64,000 nucleotides of DNA from CBDFKK01 sp965248815 (GCA_965248815.1 CBDFKK010000008.1:1674001-1738000), one strand, 5' to 3'; counted from the stretch's first letter, positions 26,184-35,877 are shown. Numbers and translations are program-made. Notes: generated by a model from the sequence alone, not told the origin.

Positions 26184-27365
26184 TTAGCCGCCGTCGCCGA
26201 ACGATATATCTTCTCCGGCAAACTCTTCTGCCCAATCAATCACGCCGTTGCGAAATTCGAAGACCGGAGCGCTAAGACGCTCGCCTTCTGCGGTTAGGCC
26301 GGGCACGGAATTGTTGTACAAGTTTAGAAAGGCATAAGCACACCGCAGTACCGCCAGAACAAGCCCTTCGAGTCGACTAATGACGCGGCCTGTAAGCATG
26401 AACGGAATAACGAGTACCGCGATTACCAGCAGGAAAATGATATCAGGAACATAGAAGTAATCGATCACAATGCCGGTTCCCAAGCTCACGGCAACTACGG
26501 CTGTTAGGCCCAACACGCCTAAGAAATTGATCACACTGCTTCCGATTAGATTGCCCACGACCAATTGCCTTTGACCCCGCATGAGCCCGAACACGGTTAC
26601 AAGGATTTCAGGCAACGCCACGCCCAGCGCCACGGGAATGAGCATGATGACACGTGGATCTTGCAACAGATAGTCAGGCCAAAGATCTGCAGTATCCAAA
26701 AGAACATCTTGCAACACATTAACGAAGCTAAACGAAACGAACGTCACGGCCGCAATGCCGGCAACGAAAATCAATGCCTGCGACCAAATAGGCAAGCCTG
26801 ACCTGGCGTCGGCACCATCACCGTCAGCAAGCGCGGACGACTGGCGGCTTTCGCGTGTTACGACATAGATGATGTAAAGAAGAAGTACGATCAAGAACAA
26901 ATAGCCATCATGAACACCTTCAACGACGGCACTTTCTCCTCCCTGAAATAGTTTTGCCGAACTTGCATCGCCGGTCGAGGAAATGATTTGTGTAAAACCG
27001 GTCAACGCAACGAATGTGACGAGAAGAAGTGCGAAGACTAAAAAGAGGCCGTCAAAAGCAATTGAACGATTCGGAATACTGATCGGAGAGCGCAAGGCGC
27101 TTACACCAAGAATAAGCAGCATGTTGACTAAACTACTGCCGACGACTACGCCCATGACCGCATCGGTCCAGCCAATACGTGTCAAATTAATTGAGATGGC
27201 AAGTTCGGGCGCTGTGGTCGCAAGCGATAACAAAATTGTGCCGAAGAAAAGTGCCGAGATATTTCCCGCACTTGCCCATTGCATACAAAGGCGCACAGCT
27301 GCCTGAGCACCGAGCAAAAGAATCAAGAAGTAAATCGCAAGTTCGACTATCGTATTCGTTGGCAT
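26184..27365 (-). CDS. Calcium/cation antiporter (CaCA, YrbG-like)
   Basis: 393 residues with about ten membrane helices. Both alpha repeats of the cation exchanger family are visible: LSLATTAPELAISINLTR near residue 47 and VALGVALPEILVTVFGLM near residue 247, each holding the acidic residue that coordinates the cation; the second continues into LIGSSVINFLGVLGLTA. The repeats are in two halves joined by an acidic loop (DGDGADARSG). Family members exchange Na+ or H+ for Ca2+ across the inner membrane. It converges on RND copy B with 77 bases between and has no linked regulator. GGAGGGGATATGCC gives a good ribosome site. Confidence 0.85.
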   Translation of the reverse strand: MPTNTIVELAIYFLILLLGAQAAVRLCMQWASAGNISALFFGTILLSLATTAPELAISINLTRIGWTDAVMGVVVGSSLVNMLLILGVSALRSPISIPNRSIAFDGLFLVFALLLVTFVALTGFTQIISSTGDASSAKLFQGGESAVVEGVHDGYLFLIVLLLYIIYVVTRESRQSSALADGDGADARSGLPIWSQALIFVAGIAAVTFVSFSFVNVLQDVLLDTADLWPDYLLQDPRVIMLIPVALGVALPEILVTVFGLMRGQRQLVVGNLIGSSVINFLGVLGLTAVVAVSLGTGIVIDYFYVPDIIFLLVIAVLVIPFMLTGRVISRLEGLVLAVLRCAYAFLNLYNNSVPGLTAEGERLSAPVFEFRNGVIDWAEEFAGEDISFGDGG

Positions 27366-27717
27366 ATCCCCTCCTCAGCACCCCAGGTAGCGCGTTTCGT
27401 TTGGTCTAAATTGGCCCCGCGCCGGTCGAACCGGCTCGCTGCTTTGTGCCTCGCGCTGTCGAGCGCAATTGTGACGCGCCCGAGCCGATTAGAATCAACT
27501 AAATTCGGTGCTCTCGCACCTGGCGCAGGGCTTTAGCCGCAAAACTTATGTATTTTTGCACCACCCCGAGACCAGACCAATGCGTTCCCCCCAAGAACAT
27601 TTGCCTAACTCAATTGGAAAAAGACAAACGTCCCAAAATTAAGTAACATTAACATCGAAGGGGCAGCGATGGTTAGGGCAATCGGCTTGTTCATAAAACG
27701 AAGTTTGTGTGCGTTAA
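27366..27717. other. Non-coding stretch before the truncated Sel1 gene
   Basis: About 350 bases without a supported gene. It presumably holds the antiporter promoter. A stop at 27715-27717 closes the frame of the Sel1-repeat protein on its 5' side. An ATG at 27669 lies in another frame and encodes no recognisable signal sequence. Confidence 0.4.
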
Positions 27718-27873
27718 CGAGAACACACTCGCATTTGGCGGGCAGGTTGGCTTGGCGACGATTTCTTATCACAAGTAGCCCTTGGGGATTGGTACCGCGG
27801 CGGTGAAGGCGGTCGGCGAGACGAAGTTGAATCGTTTGTTTGGTATTTCCTCGCCTGCATTCATCCGACACCT

Positions 27874-29802
27874 TTGTCGCTTCGCAATGAAGTCGAAGCC
27901 GATATCAAAGAGGTCAAATTACAATCTTCTAGCAACGCTCTTTTTGAACTTGCGCAATTCATGCTCAACAGGGACAAGACCGAAGCGCAGGATCGCATTA
28001 TTTATATTTTGAGCTCTCGCGGCTCTGACGGGTTCAAACGTCTTTCGCAAATTTATGATCCCGGATTAAATGTTGGCGCCAATTGCAGCGGTGGTTTTAA
28101 GAAGAACACAAGTCAACGCGATGTTTACGACCGTTTGGCCGAAGGCCTGAATTCCGAAGGCTCCGACGCCTGGCAGCCGCCGTTTGAAGTCTATCCGGAC
28201 ACGTATTGGGATGCCTCTTACCAGAGTTATTCGTCTCGCGAGTCGCTCGAACGAGCCGGCGAAATTCCAGCACTCAATGTGAATTCCGCTTTGCGGGAAC
28301 TCAATCACTACAGATTCAACACGAACTCAAACGCCGAGGCCTATGTCGATTTTCAACAGCGCTTAAACGAAAAACTGACTGGCAAACTAACAGCGGAACA
28401 ACGCGTCCGCGCGATTCAAATTGCAGCGGTTGAAAATCACATCGTAAGCCAAAAAGTATTGGGCACGATGTATGCCAATGGCTCTGGTGTGGAACGAAAT
28501 CATCATCGCGCAGCCTATTGGTTTGAGCGCGCGGCGTATCAAGGCGACAAAGAAGCCGAAGATAATTTGGCGACCGTCGAGCAATGGATCGCTGAAAGCG
28601 CACAGAACGGGCCGGCCCCCGTCAGCGTCGAGGACCTGAGGCGCGCGGCTTGGCTCGGCGACGATCTGCTTGCCCAAGTGGCACTTGGCGATCTTTATAG
28701 CGGCCAGGACGGTATCGAAGCTTTTGTTTGGTACTATTTGGCGACGATCAATCCATCGGGGCTCGAGCGCGGCATTGATATTCCTCAGGCCGATCGGGAT
28801 GATGCCGTCGGCCGGGCGAAGGACGGGGTCAATGAGCTCTTAGACTCATTGCTGAACAGTGAGATCAACGACGCCCATTTGCGGGTTATTCAAGTTCTGA
28901 GCACGCGCGGCGCGGAAGGGTATATCCGTTTGGGCGAAATATACGACATGCGGCCGGACACGGAAGTTGTCGAGCAGATCGGATCACAGGCCACGCCCGG
29001 CGGCACGCAACCGACCTTCGGCGAAGACAGAACCGGATTTGGCTTTGAAACGAACAATTTGGAAGCCTTTGTTTATTACCTGAAGGCCGATCAATACGGC
29101 CATACCGTGGCGAGTCTCCTCAAAGGCAGCTTGATGCAAAGCACTGACCAGTCATGGCCCAATCAAGCAAGCTCTGTCGAAGTTGAAGAAATTGCGAAGG
29201 ACGGGGTCGCCGCATGGCAGCCGCCTTATGAGCTTTACCCCAACAACTATTGGGATGCATCGCTTGAAAGTTTTGCCGCGCGTGACGCTCTCGATCGACT
29301 ACTGGACTTGCGCCTAACCGACAAAGGCATTCCTTATAGGGATCTGCAATACGCGTTGAAAGCCTTGGGCTATTACAATGGTCCGTTCGACGGCAATGAA
29401 TCTTCGGCAACCGGGGCGGTCAAAAATTTTCAGAAAGACGGCTTGAACCTTGTTGAGCGCAAACAAACGGGCACGCTCAAGCCCTGGGAGATGGTCCAGC
29501 TTGTCCAATATGCCGCGACAAAAATCAAAGCCGAGGACTTCGATCAAAGACGCGCGATCTTGCGCAGTCAAAACACCCTCGGCACGATGTATTTCAAAGG
29601 GATCGGCGTCATCGAAAGTGGACCCCGCGCGGTTTACTGGTTTGAGCGAGCAGCAGTGCGAAACGATCCGCGGGCACTGCGCAATCTTGCGGAAGTCTTC
29701 CAGTATGGTGCTGCAGGCCTGGAAATCGATCTGGACCGGGCGAGCAATTTCCGCGTGCGCGCCTGCCGGGCCGGATATGACGGCATTGATCTCAATTGCT
29801 GA
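27874..29802 (+). CDS. Sel1-repeat and peptidoglycan-binding-like protein, 5' end apparently missing
   Basis: 642 residues if the TTG at 27874 is used, but protein similarity continues upstream in the same frame: SQVALGDWY and FVWYFLACIHP at about 27765-27865 match AQVALGDLY and FVWYYLATINP inside the protein. The frame is closed by a stop at 27715 and has no ATG, GTG or TTG before 27874, so the true N-terminus, likely with a signal peptide, has been lost or frame-shifted. The protein is two tandem copies of a roughly 320-residue module. Each has Sel1-like repeats (LGTMYANGSGVERNHHRAAY, LGTMYFKGIGVIESGPRAVY) and a WQPPYELYPNNYWDASLESF-type segment; the second keeps a peptidoglycan-binding-like ALKALGYYNGPFDG. 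Sel1 repeats mediate protein contacts in the envelope. Confidence 0.6.
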   Translation: MSLRNEVEADIKEVKLQSSSNALFELAQFMLNRDKTEAQDRIIYILSSRGSDGFKRLSQIYDPGLNVGANCSGGFKKNTSQRDVYDRLAEGLNSEGSDAWQPPFEVYPDTYWDASYQSYSSRESLERAGEIPALNVNSALRELNHYRFNTNSNAEAYVDFQQRLNEKLTGKLTAEQRVRAIQIAAVENHIVSQKVLGTMYANGSGVERNHHRAAYWFERAAYQGDKEAEDNLATVEQWIAESAQNGPAPVSVEDLRRAAWLGDDLLAQVALGDLYSGQDGIEAFVWYYLATINPSGLERGIDIPQADRDDAVGRAKDGVNELLDSLLNSEINDAHLRVIQVLSTRGAEGYIRLGEIYDMRPDTEVVEQIGSQATPGGTQPTFGEDRTGFGFETNNLEAFVYYLKADQYGHTVASLLKGSLMQSTDQSWPNQASSVEVEEIAKDGVAAWQPPYELYPNNYWDASLESFAARDALDRLLDLRLTDKGIPYRDLQYALKALGYYNGPFDGNESSATGAVKNFQKDGLNLVERKQTGTLKPWEMVQLVQYAATKIKAEDFDQRRAILRSQNTLGTMYFKGIGVIESGPRAVYWFERAAVRNDPRALRNLAEVFQYGAAGLEIDLDRASNFRVRACRAGYDGIDLNC

Positions 29803-29839
29803 GGCAAGAGCGAGCGGCGGATAGATAAGGAGTTGGGTT

Positions 29840-31141
29840 ATGGGGGCACAACGAGAAAATAACGTGAGGCGTCGCCGCGGCATAGTGGCTGCGCTCGCTT
29901 GCATGATATTTGCGCCCGCCGCTTTGGCACAGACGGCCGATTTAAATTTTCCAGATGTACAATTCCCGACCGACGAACCAGTGCGGCCGGGACCCAGGTG
30001 CACGACCTATTCGGAATCAAAGCCCGCAATTGTCGATCCGGGCGGCGCCAATGGAAGCTTTGCCACGCTCGAAGATGCTTTGATCGAAGCTTGTCCGTAT
30101 TCCCACGTGAAGATCAACGCCGGTGTATTTCGCGATGAACAGGCCGGGTCGGTTCGGATTACCGAACCAGTCACGATCATCGGCAGTTACGTAGACGACA
30201 CAAACAACAATAACGAAAGCATCATCTACTACTCCGAACGCAAAATGCCCTGCGTAGAAGTGGCTCTAGCCGATGGCTTTAGCGGCAACGAATTGGTCAG
30301 GATCGAGCATATCAATTGGGAGCCGGAAGAAGGCTCCGGCAATCGAACCGAAGCATGCATTGTATTGAAACGCGGCCGATTCGAATTGAAACACAACACG
30401 ATCACAGGAACCTTTACGGCACCCGGTATTTTGATCGATGGCGGACAAGCAACCATCGATGACAATACCATTGCGGGCACCGCAATTGGTATTCAGGTTA
30501 ATCCTAGCGACAACGATCATCTAATCATAAACAACTTTGTCTATCGCAATGAGCGGGGCATTCGACTGATTTCCGATGATAATGCGCGCGTTGTCGACAA
30601 TAGAGTGAGCGAAAGCATTTTGGAGGGTATCCGAATTGACGGCGCAGGTGGCGTGATCAGCGGCAATTTCATCGAGTTTAACGGCGCAGGTGGCATCTCT
30701 ATAGCCGGGGCGCGTCCGGCGGGCATTTCAATCCCCGAGATCAGATCGAATGTCATCGCCATTAACAATATTGCCGAGCTCGTCTCTGATTCTTCCGCCG
30801 ACGCGTTTATTGGCGACAACACGATATGCAGCAACAAGGCTGCCTTTAGAGGGTATTTCGAGGACGCCCGCTTCAAGAACATTCGTTGGCTTCAAGGTTC
30901 GAGTTCTCCGGCCGGTCAGAAAGGCAACAATTTCGTCTATGGCCATAAAGGCGACAAGAGAGTGTCCGGATTTTTCTTGGGCGGAGAGAAGCTTTCATGT
31001 CCGCCAAGGGGCACGCGAACGATCGGCAACACTGAGGCATTTACCAGTTTGGCTCCGCCCCCGACTTATGGCGGCGACAGCATGGTGTCTCAAGCTGCTG
31101 CGAACGGAACGCCGACACCGCTGCCAAGGCCAGAACAATAG
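29840..31141 (+). CDS. Secreted right-handed beta-helix protein
   Basis: 433 residues with a basic N-terminus and signal peptide (GIVAALACMIFAPAALA, cleavage after residue 30). The middle, residues about 150-330, has the repeating pattern of a parallel beta-helix: GRFELKHNTITG, GQATIDDNTIAG, HLIINNFVYRNERGIRLISD, NARVVDNRVSES and GGVISGNFIEFN, the NosD/CASH-type rung sequence with Asn ladders. Such proteins bind or cleave polysaccharides; no catalytic set is recognised, and several Cys in the flanks may form disulfides. AAGGAG lies seven bases before the ATG. It starts 37 bases after the Sel1-repeat gene, so the two are probably co-transcribed. Confidence 0.8.
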   Translation: MGAQRENNVRRRRGIVAALACMIFAPAALAQTADLNFPDVQFPTDEPVRPGPRCTTYSESKPAIVDPGGANGSFATLEDALIEACPYSHVKINAGVFRDEQAGSVRITEPVTIIGSYVDDTNNNNESIIYYSERKMPCVEVALADGFSGNELVRIEHINWEPEEGSGNRTEACIVLKRGRFELKHNTITGTFTAPGILIDGGQATIDDNTIAGTAIGIQVNPSDNDHLIINNFVYRNERGIRLISDDNARVVDNRVSESILEGIRIDGAGGVISGNFIEFNGAGGISIAGARPAGISIPEIRSNVIAINNIAELVSDSSADAFIGDNTICSNKAAFRGYFEDARFKNIRWLQGSSSPAGQKGNNFVYGHKGDKRVSGFFLGGEKLSCPPRGTRTIGNTEAFTSLAPPPTYGGDSMVSQAAANGTPTPLPRPEQ

Positions 31142-31312
31142 GCCGTGCCAAGTTTCCGAGCGGGTTTCCAACATATCATCGACGACGCCTGAGGCCGCAG
31201 GAGGGTTCCGTTTTGGGAGCCCTTCTCCTTAGGTCGCCACACGGCCAGCTCCCCCGCTAAACTCTTGGTGATTCGATCCCCCCAAGGCGGAAGATTTAGT
31301 CGGAGCACAATC

Positions 31313-32728
31313 ATGGGAGAAGAGATTACTAAAAGTCACTTTTCCCCCTCAGACTTTGACGAGTTCGACAAACGCCTGCGGCAAGAAACGGCGCTGCTTA
31401 AAACCTGGTTTGACGAGGCGCGGTTTGAGCAAACGGACGGCGTTGGCGGCTTGGAGCTTGAAACCTGGCTGCTCGACCAACAAGGGTTTCCCGCCCCTCA
31501 AAATCAAGACTTTCTTGACCGTCTTGGCAGCAATTTGGTGAGCCCGGAACTGTCAACTTACAACATTGAGTTTAACGCGACGCCAATCCCCCTAGAGGGC
31601 AATGCGCTATGTCGACTTGGCGAGTCACTCCATCAAATATGGCAGCGTGCGCACGTAGTCGCCGACGACATGGGACTCAAGCTCATGATGATCGGCATTT
31701 TGCCGACCGTAGGCGATCGCCACCTATCGCTTCGCTATATTTCGCCTCTCAATCGGTACTACGCCCTAAACGAGCAGATCTTGCGCTTGCGTGAGGGGCG
31801 GCCGATTGAACTTGATATTCAGGGGTACGATCGGCTGCAGAAGCTTCATTATGACGTGATGCTCGAAGCTGCTGCGACCTCATTTCAAATTCATTTGCAA
31901 ATCAATCAAAATGAAAGCGCGCGGTTTTATAACGCGTCGAAAATTGCCTCCGCGCCTGTTATTGGAGCAGCAGCCAACTCGCCTTTTCTATTCGGCAAGG
32001 ATCTATGGGACGAAACGCGCATCCCCCTATTTGAACAAGCCATTTCAATCGGCGGTTCGGACTATACCGAGCGGGTCACATTTGGTGTGCGCTACGCTTA
32101 CCACTCGATCATGGAAGTGTTCGAGGCAAACCAGCGCTACCCTGTGCTTCTGCCACTTCTGTTTGACGACCCTCCCGAAAAGTTGCGTCATTTGTCGCTT
32201 CATAACGGCACGGTTTGGCGCTGGAACCGGGCCATTGCCGGGTTCAGCCCCGGTGGCTCGCCTCATTTACGATTAGAACATCGCGTTGTTCCCGCAGGGC
32301 CGACAATCGCCGACAGCATCGCCACGACGGCGTTCTTTTATGGACTTGTTTTTGGACTAGTACGCAGCGTGGAAGACGCCGAAGCTCGTCTGCCATTTTC
32401 AGTTGCGCGCAAAAATTTCTATGCGGCGGCAAAATATGGACTGGACGCACATGTAACTTGGCTCGACGGCGAACAAACAAGCCTTGATAAGCTTATACTC
32501 GAAAAACTCCTACCTCTCGCCGGGAAAGCGTTGGCCGAACAGGGACTGAATGAAAGCGATATCGTGAGCCAAATGACAATCATCGAACAGCGTGTCGCCA
32601 ACAAGCGTAACGGCGCCCAGTGGCAAAGAGAATTCGTACACAAACATGGCGGGAACATGGGAAAACTTTGCCAAGCCTATTTCGAAAATCAAGAAACCGG
32701 CGCGCCGGTTCATACATGGCCTTTGTAG
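31313..32728 (+). CDS. GCS2-family carboxylate-amine ligase (glutamate-cysteine ligase-like)
   Basis: 471 residues from the ATG at 31313 (GGAGCACA upstream). It resembles the glutamate-cysteine ligase 2 / YbdK group: LELETWLLD carries the acidic substrate/metal site near the N-terminus, NIEFNATP is the second conserved acidic segment, and FQIHLQIN and RLEHRVVPAGPT match the conserved barrel strands, the latter holding the Arg and Glu expected at the active site. These enzymes join an amine to a carboxylate using ATP. True glutathione synthesis is not certain, because YbdK-type members act on other substrates. The stop is adjacent to the start of the M14 gene, so the genes are translationally coupled. 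Confidence 0.75.
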   Translation: MGEEITKSHFSPSDFDEFDKRLRQETALLKTWFDEARFEQTDGVGGLELETWLLDQQGFPAPQNQDFLDRLGSNLVSPELSTYNIEFNATPIPLEGNALCRLGESLHQIWQRAHVVADDMGLKLMMIGILPTVGDRHLSLRYISPLNRYYALNEQILRLREGRPIELDIQGYDRLQKLHYDVMLEAAATSFQIHLQINQNESARFYNASKIASAPVIGAAANSPFLFGKDLWDETRIPLFEQAISIGGSDYTERVTFGVRYAYHSIMEVFEANQRYPVLLPLLFDDPPEKLRHLSLHNGTVWRWNRAIAGFSPGGSPHLRLEHRVVPAGPTIADSIATTAFFYGLVFGLVRSVEDAEARLPFSVARKNFYAAAKYGLDAHVTWLDGEQTSLDKLILEKLLPLAGKALAEQGLNESDIVSQMTIIEQRVANKRNGAQWQREFVHKHGGNMGKLCQAYFENQETGAPVHTWPL

Positions 32729-33751
32729 ATGCTAACCGTTCAGACGAGTATCCCTCCAGATTTTTTGACCATGAAGGCGACGCAAGCCAAAGACGTCTTG
32801 GGCGGACCCACACTTTTTCTTTTGGAAGGGCGGCGGACGCCTTTTCTATTCGTTTCGATTTTGCTTCACGGGAACGAGACGACTGGACTCAAAGCGGTTC
32901 AGCGGCTCTTGCCCCGCTATACGAGTGGTGAACTTCTGCCGCGGTCCCTGGCGCTATTTGTCGGCAACGTTGATGCGGCCGCGCAAGGCTTGCGCCGTCT
33001 CGATCACCAACCCGACTACAATCGCATTTGGCCGGGAAGCGCGCCAAACGGTTTGCCGGAGCAAGATTTGGTGCGCCAAGTCTTCGATGTGATGGAATCG
33101 CGGGGCGTCTTTGCGAGCGTCGACATTCACAATAATACAGGACGCAACCCTAATTATGCGGCGATTGCGGAACTCGACGACCGGACGCTTCAACTTGCGA
33201 TTTTGTTCGGACGCACGGTGGTTCATTTTTTGGATCCTACGGGATACCAATGCAAAGCCTTTGGAGAATTGGGGCCGTCCGTCACACTCGAATGCGGTTT
33301 GCCTGGTGCAGAACACGGTGTCCACCACGCCCATGAATATTTGGACGCCTGTCTTCACTTATCGGAGATTCCCGGCCACCCGCCGGCGCATCATGATTTC
33401 GACTTGTTTGAGACGCGCGCTATGGTCAGTATTCGCGATACTGTTCGATTTGGCTTTGACAATAACTCCGATGATTTAGTCTTGCGCGAAGACATAGATC
33501 AGTTGAATTTCTTGGAACTTGAGTGCGGTACGCATTTCGCGACCCTGAATGACGGTGATGTTTTTTTTGCTGTCGATGACGGCAGCGGTGAAGACGCGAC
33601 GCGCAAGTACTTTGAAGTTGAGAACGGCGACATTCGGCTCACGCGGCCGGCGATGCCTTCGATGCTCACCCGCGATTTGCGTATCATAAAGCAGGACTGC
33701 CTGTGCTACCTCATGGAGCGTGTCCCTCTTCAAGCGAGCGTCGGAGACTGA
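32729..33751 (+). CDS. M14/AstE-AspA-like zinc carboxypeptidase
   Basis: 340 residues with the succinylglutamate desuccinylase/aspartoacylase fold. Zinc ligands are visible: His47 and Glu50 in LLHGNETTG and His134 in SVDIHNNTGRNPNY; Arg99 in DYNRIW is the likely substrate-binding Arg. The ATG directly abuts the TAG of the ligase gene, so they form an operon. Homologues cleave N-acyl amino acids; next to a ligase, this one might trim or recycle a gamma-glutamyl or similar conjugate, which is inference. The C-terminal third is a beta-rich domain of uncertain role. Confidence 0.8.
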   Translation: MLTVQTSIPPDFLTMKATQAKDVLGGPTLFLLEGRRTPFLFVSILLHGNETTGLKAVQRLLPRYTSGELLPRSLALFVGNVDAAAQGLRRLDHQPDYNRIWPGSAPNGLPEQDLVRQVFDVMESRGVFASVDIHNNTGRNPNYAAIAELDDRTLQLAILFGRTVVHFLDPTGYQCKAFGELGPSVTLECGLPGAEHGVHHAHEYLDACLHLSEIPGHPPAHHDFDLFETRAMVSIRDTVRFGFDNNSDDLVLREDIDQLNFLELECGTHFATLNDGDVFFAVDDGSGEDATRKYFEVENGDIRLTRPAMPSMLTRDLRIIKQDCLCYLMERVPLQASVGD

Positions 33752-33756
33752 GCGCC

Positions 33757-34128
33757 ATGGCCAAATCAACTTCCGGGCAGATAACAGTCTACGGACTCAA
33801 AAACTGCGATACCTGCCGCAAAGCCATGAAGTGGCTGGCCAGCAAAGGTGCCGACGCGCGTCTCCATGACGTCCGCGATGAGGGACTGCCAAAAGGCAAG
33901 GCCAAGTCTTGGATCCAGACGTTTGGACCGGAGACCGTGATCAATCAGCGCAGCACGACTTGGCGCGGCCTTTCTGAAGGGGAGCGTTCAGGATTGACTC
34001 CGGTTAAGGCGCTAGCACTGCTCGCTTCTCATCCGGCGCTGCTCAAACGGCCGGTATTTGATATGGGTGATGCGATCATCATCGGCTTTAAGGCACCGCA
34101 ACAAAAGAAGATTGAACAACATCTCTAA
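33757..34128 (+). CDS. ArsC/Spx-family thioredoxin-like reductase
   Basis: 123 residues with the ArsC fold: the N-terminal strand and redox loop TVYGLKNCDTCRKAMKWL (a CxxC with Cys at about 17 and 20), INQRSTTWRGL, and the conserved KRPVFDMGDAIIIGFK near the C-terminus. It resembles YffB-type arsenate reductase-like proteins, which can work with glutathione. The start at 33757 (GCGCC then ATGGCC) follows the M14 gene by five bases, so the three genes are likely one operon. Joint occurrence with a glutamate-cysteine ligase-like protein hints at thiol metabolism, though the ligase substrate is not proven. Confidence 0.8.
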   Translation: MAKSTSGQITVYGLKNCDTCRKAMKWLASKGADARLHDVRDEGLPKGKAKSWIQTFGPETVINQRSTTWRGLSEGERSGLTPVKALALLASHPALLKRPVFDMGDAIIIGFKAPQQKKIEQHL

Positions 34129-34366
34129 GAGACCGTGCAGGGTTGCTGCGACTTGCTGCCTTTGGTCCTTTCGCGCGATTTTGCCACTATTCCACCAGTT
34201 GACAATAAACTGGCAACCTAGGCATGCATCCGAGGAATTCAGCCAACACACGATTTTGTCTATCTGGGCTATGATCTAGATTGTATGCAGTTAGCTGAAT
34301 CGATTGCTGTGTTGACGTCTATCCTCAAACCCCAGGCCCCGTGTTGGTAGGCGGAAGGAGTAGGGT

Positions 34367-35815
34367 GTGGCAGACACGAACGCAACCGCCCGTTATTCCG
34401 ATCCACCGTGGGATCAAATGTTGGCGATCATTGCCATTGCGGCAATTGTTTTTTTCGTACTTTACTTTTTTGCTATTTTGCCTTCGCCAGCCAGCGTTAT
34501 TGGATTCACTGTCGTCAGCGTTCTCGCTTACTGGCGCTATCGCAGACTTCGCCCGGCAGCTCATCGGTCGCCTGAATTCGCTGAGAGCGCGCAGAGTGAA
34601 GTAGATTTTGCCAGAACGCTCCGCGAAATCGCACCGGCAGCATTGGAGCAATTGCCTGACCCGGTGCTTATTCTAGATTCATCGGGCCGGGTTTTGTTTG
34701 CAAATGCCGCTTCAGATGCTCTAATTGGCGTTGCTGTAGAAGATCGCCAGATTTCTTCGTTTTTCCGCAATCCATCCCTTCTCGAAGCGGTTGCTAAGGT
34801 TTTATCGGGCCGCGAACGGCAAATCATAGATTACTCGATTCCTGTCCCGGTTGAGCGTCACATCCGGGCATCGGTTTCACCCATACATGCACCTGCGGAA
34901 ACTCTGCCTGGCGCCGTCGAGAGTGCGACAAATCCGGCCGCACTCCTCGTTCTGCACGATCTCACGTCCATCAAAAGATCAGATCAAATGCGGGCCGATT
35001 TTGTCGCCAACGCTTCTCACGAGCTGAGAACGCCGCTCGCTTCTTTGTCCGGATTTATCGAAACCTTGCGCGGTCACGCCCGCAACGATGAAGTTGCGCG
35101 CGACCGGTTTCTCGAAATCATGCAGGCCCAAGCCAGCCGCATGGGACGTCTTATTGACGACCTTTTGTCACTCAGCCGTATTGAGCTGAATGAACATGTA
35201 CCACTCAGCACGCCGGTCGATCTGATTGGCGTTGTGCGTGACGTGCTCGACGCGGCGGGCCCGCGCGCGCAAGACGACAACGTGACGCTGCGGGTCACAT
35301 TGGAAGGCGCCGCCTTCAAGCCACAGCCCAATCACGCCATGGCTTGGGTCTTAGGGGAGCGCGACGACTTGGTGCAAGTCGTGCAGAACCTAGTGGACAA
35401 CGCAATTAAGTATGGGGGACAGGGCGGCACGGTGACCATTGACCTTGGCGTAGCGGCTTACGAGGGCAATTCGCAAACCGGCAATCGCAGTTCTGACCCG
35501 AAGGCGCAGAAGACCTATTACATTTCGGTTCAAGACCAAGGCGACGGCATCGATCGCCAGCATATTCCTCGGCTCACGGAACGGTTTTACCGGGTCGATA
35601 TCCAGCAAAGCCGCGAGCGCGGCGGCACTGGTCTCGGCCTTGCCATCGTCAAACACATCGTCAACCGCCATCGGGGTACGCTCAAAATCGAAAGCGAATT
35701 AGGCCGAGGCAGCACGTTTACGGTGTTCTTTCCCACCACCCAAGGGCCGGCGGCTTCAAGCCCTCAAAATATCCCGGGCGATGCCACGGATCGCCAGCAC
35801 ATTGAAGGCGATTGA
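34367..35815 (+). CDS. phoR: Phosphate-regulon sensor histidine kinase PhoR
   Basis: 482 residues starting at a GTG (GAAGGAG is 11-17 bases upstream). Two short membrane helices lie at residues about 19-55, then a PAS-like domain (about 85-195), then the kinase core: H-box DFVANASHELRTPLASL with phospho-acceptor His218, N-box VQVVQNLVDNAIKYGGQ, G1 VQDQGDGIDRQHI and G2 GGTGLGLAIVKHIVNRH. This matches PhoR, which phosphorylates PhoB when phosphate is low and is held off by the Pst-PhoU complex. It is first of six genes in the cluster, the order seen in other alphaproteobacteria. The Pho box before pstC lies after its stop. Confidence 0.9.
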   Translation: MADTNATARYSDPPWDQMLAIIAIAAIVFFVLYFFAILPSPASVIGFTVVSVLAYWRYRRLRPAAHRSPEFAESAQSEVDFARTLREIAPAALEQLPDPVLILDSSGRVLFANAASDALIGVAVEDRQISSFFRNPSLLEAVAKVLSGRERQIIDYSIPVPVERHIRASVSPIHAPAETLPGAVESATNPAALLVLHDLTSIKRSDQMRADFVANASHELRTPLASLSGFIETLRGHARNDEVARDRFLEIMQAQASRMGRLIDDLLSLSRIELNEHVPLSTPVDLIGVVRDVLDAAGPRAQDDNVTLRVTLEGAAFKPQPNHAMAWVLGERDDLVQVVQNLVDNAIKYGGQGGTVTIDLGVAAYEGNSQTGNRSSDPKAQKTYYISVQDQGDGIDRQHIPRLTERFYRVDIQQSRERGGTGLGLAIVKHIVNRHRGTLKIESELGRGSTFTVFFPTTQGPAASSPQNIPGDATDRQHIEGD

Positions 35816-35877
35816 AGGCGGTTGGTTGCCACAACTTCCTTAATCGTTGCCGCCCTATCAGAGGCCCACGAGCACGC

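Noticed and set aside
27605..27871. A gene on the minus strand upstream of the Sel1 protein
   Set aside because: The frame lacks domain features and overlaps the open reading frame that extends the Sel1 similarity.
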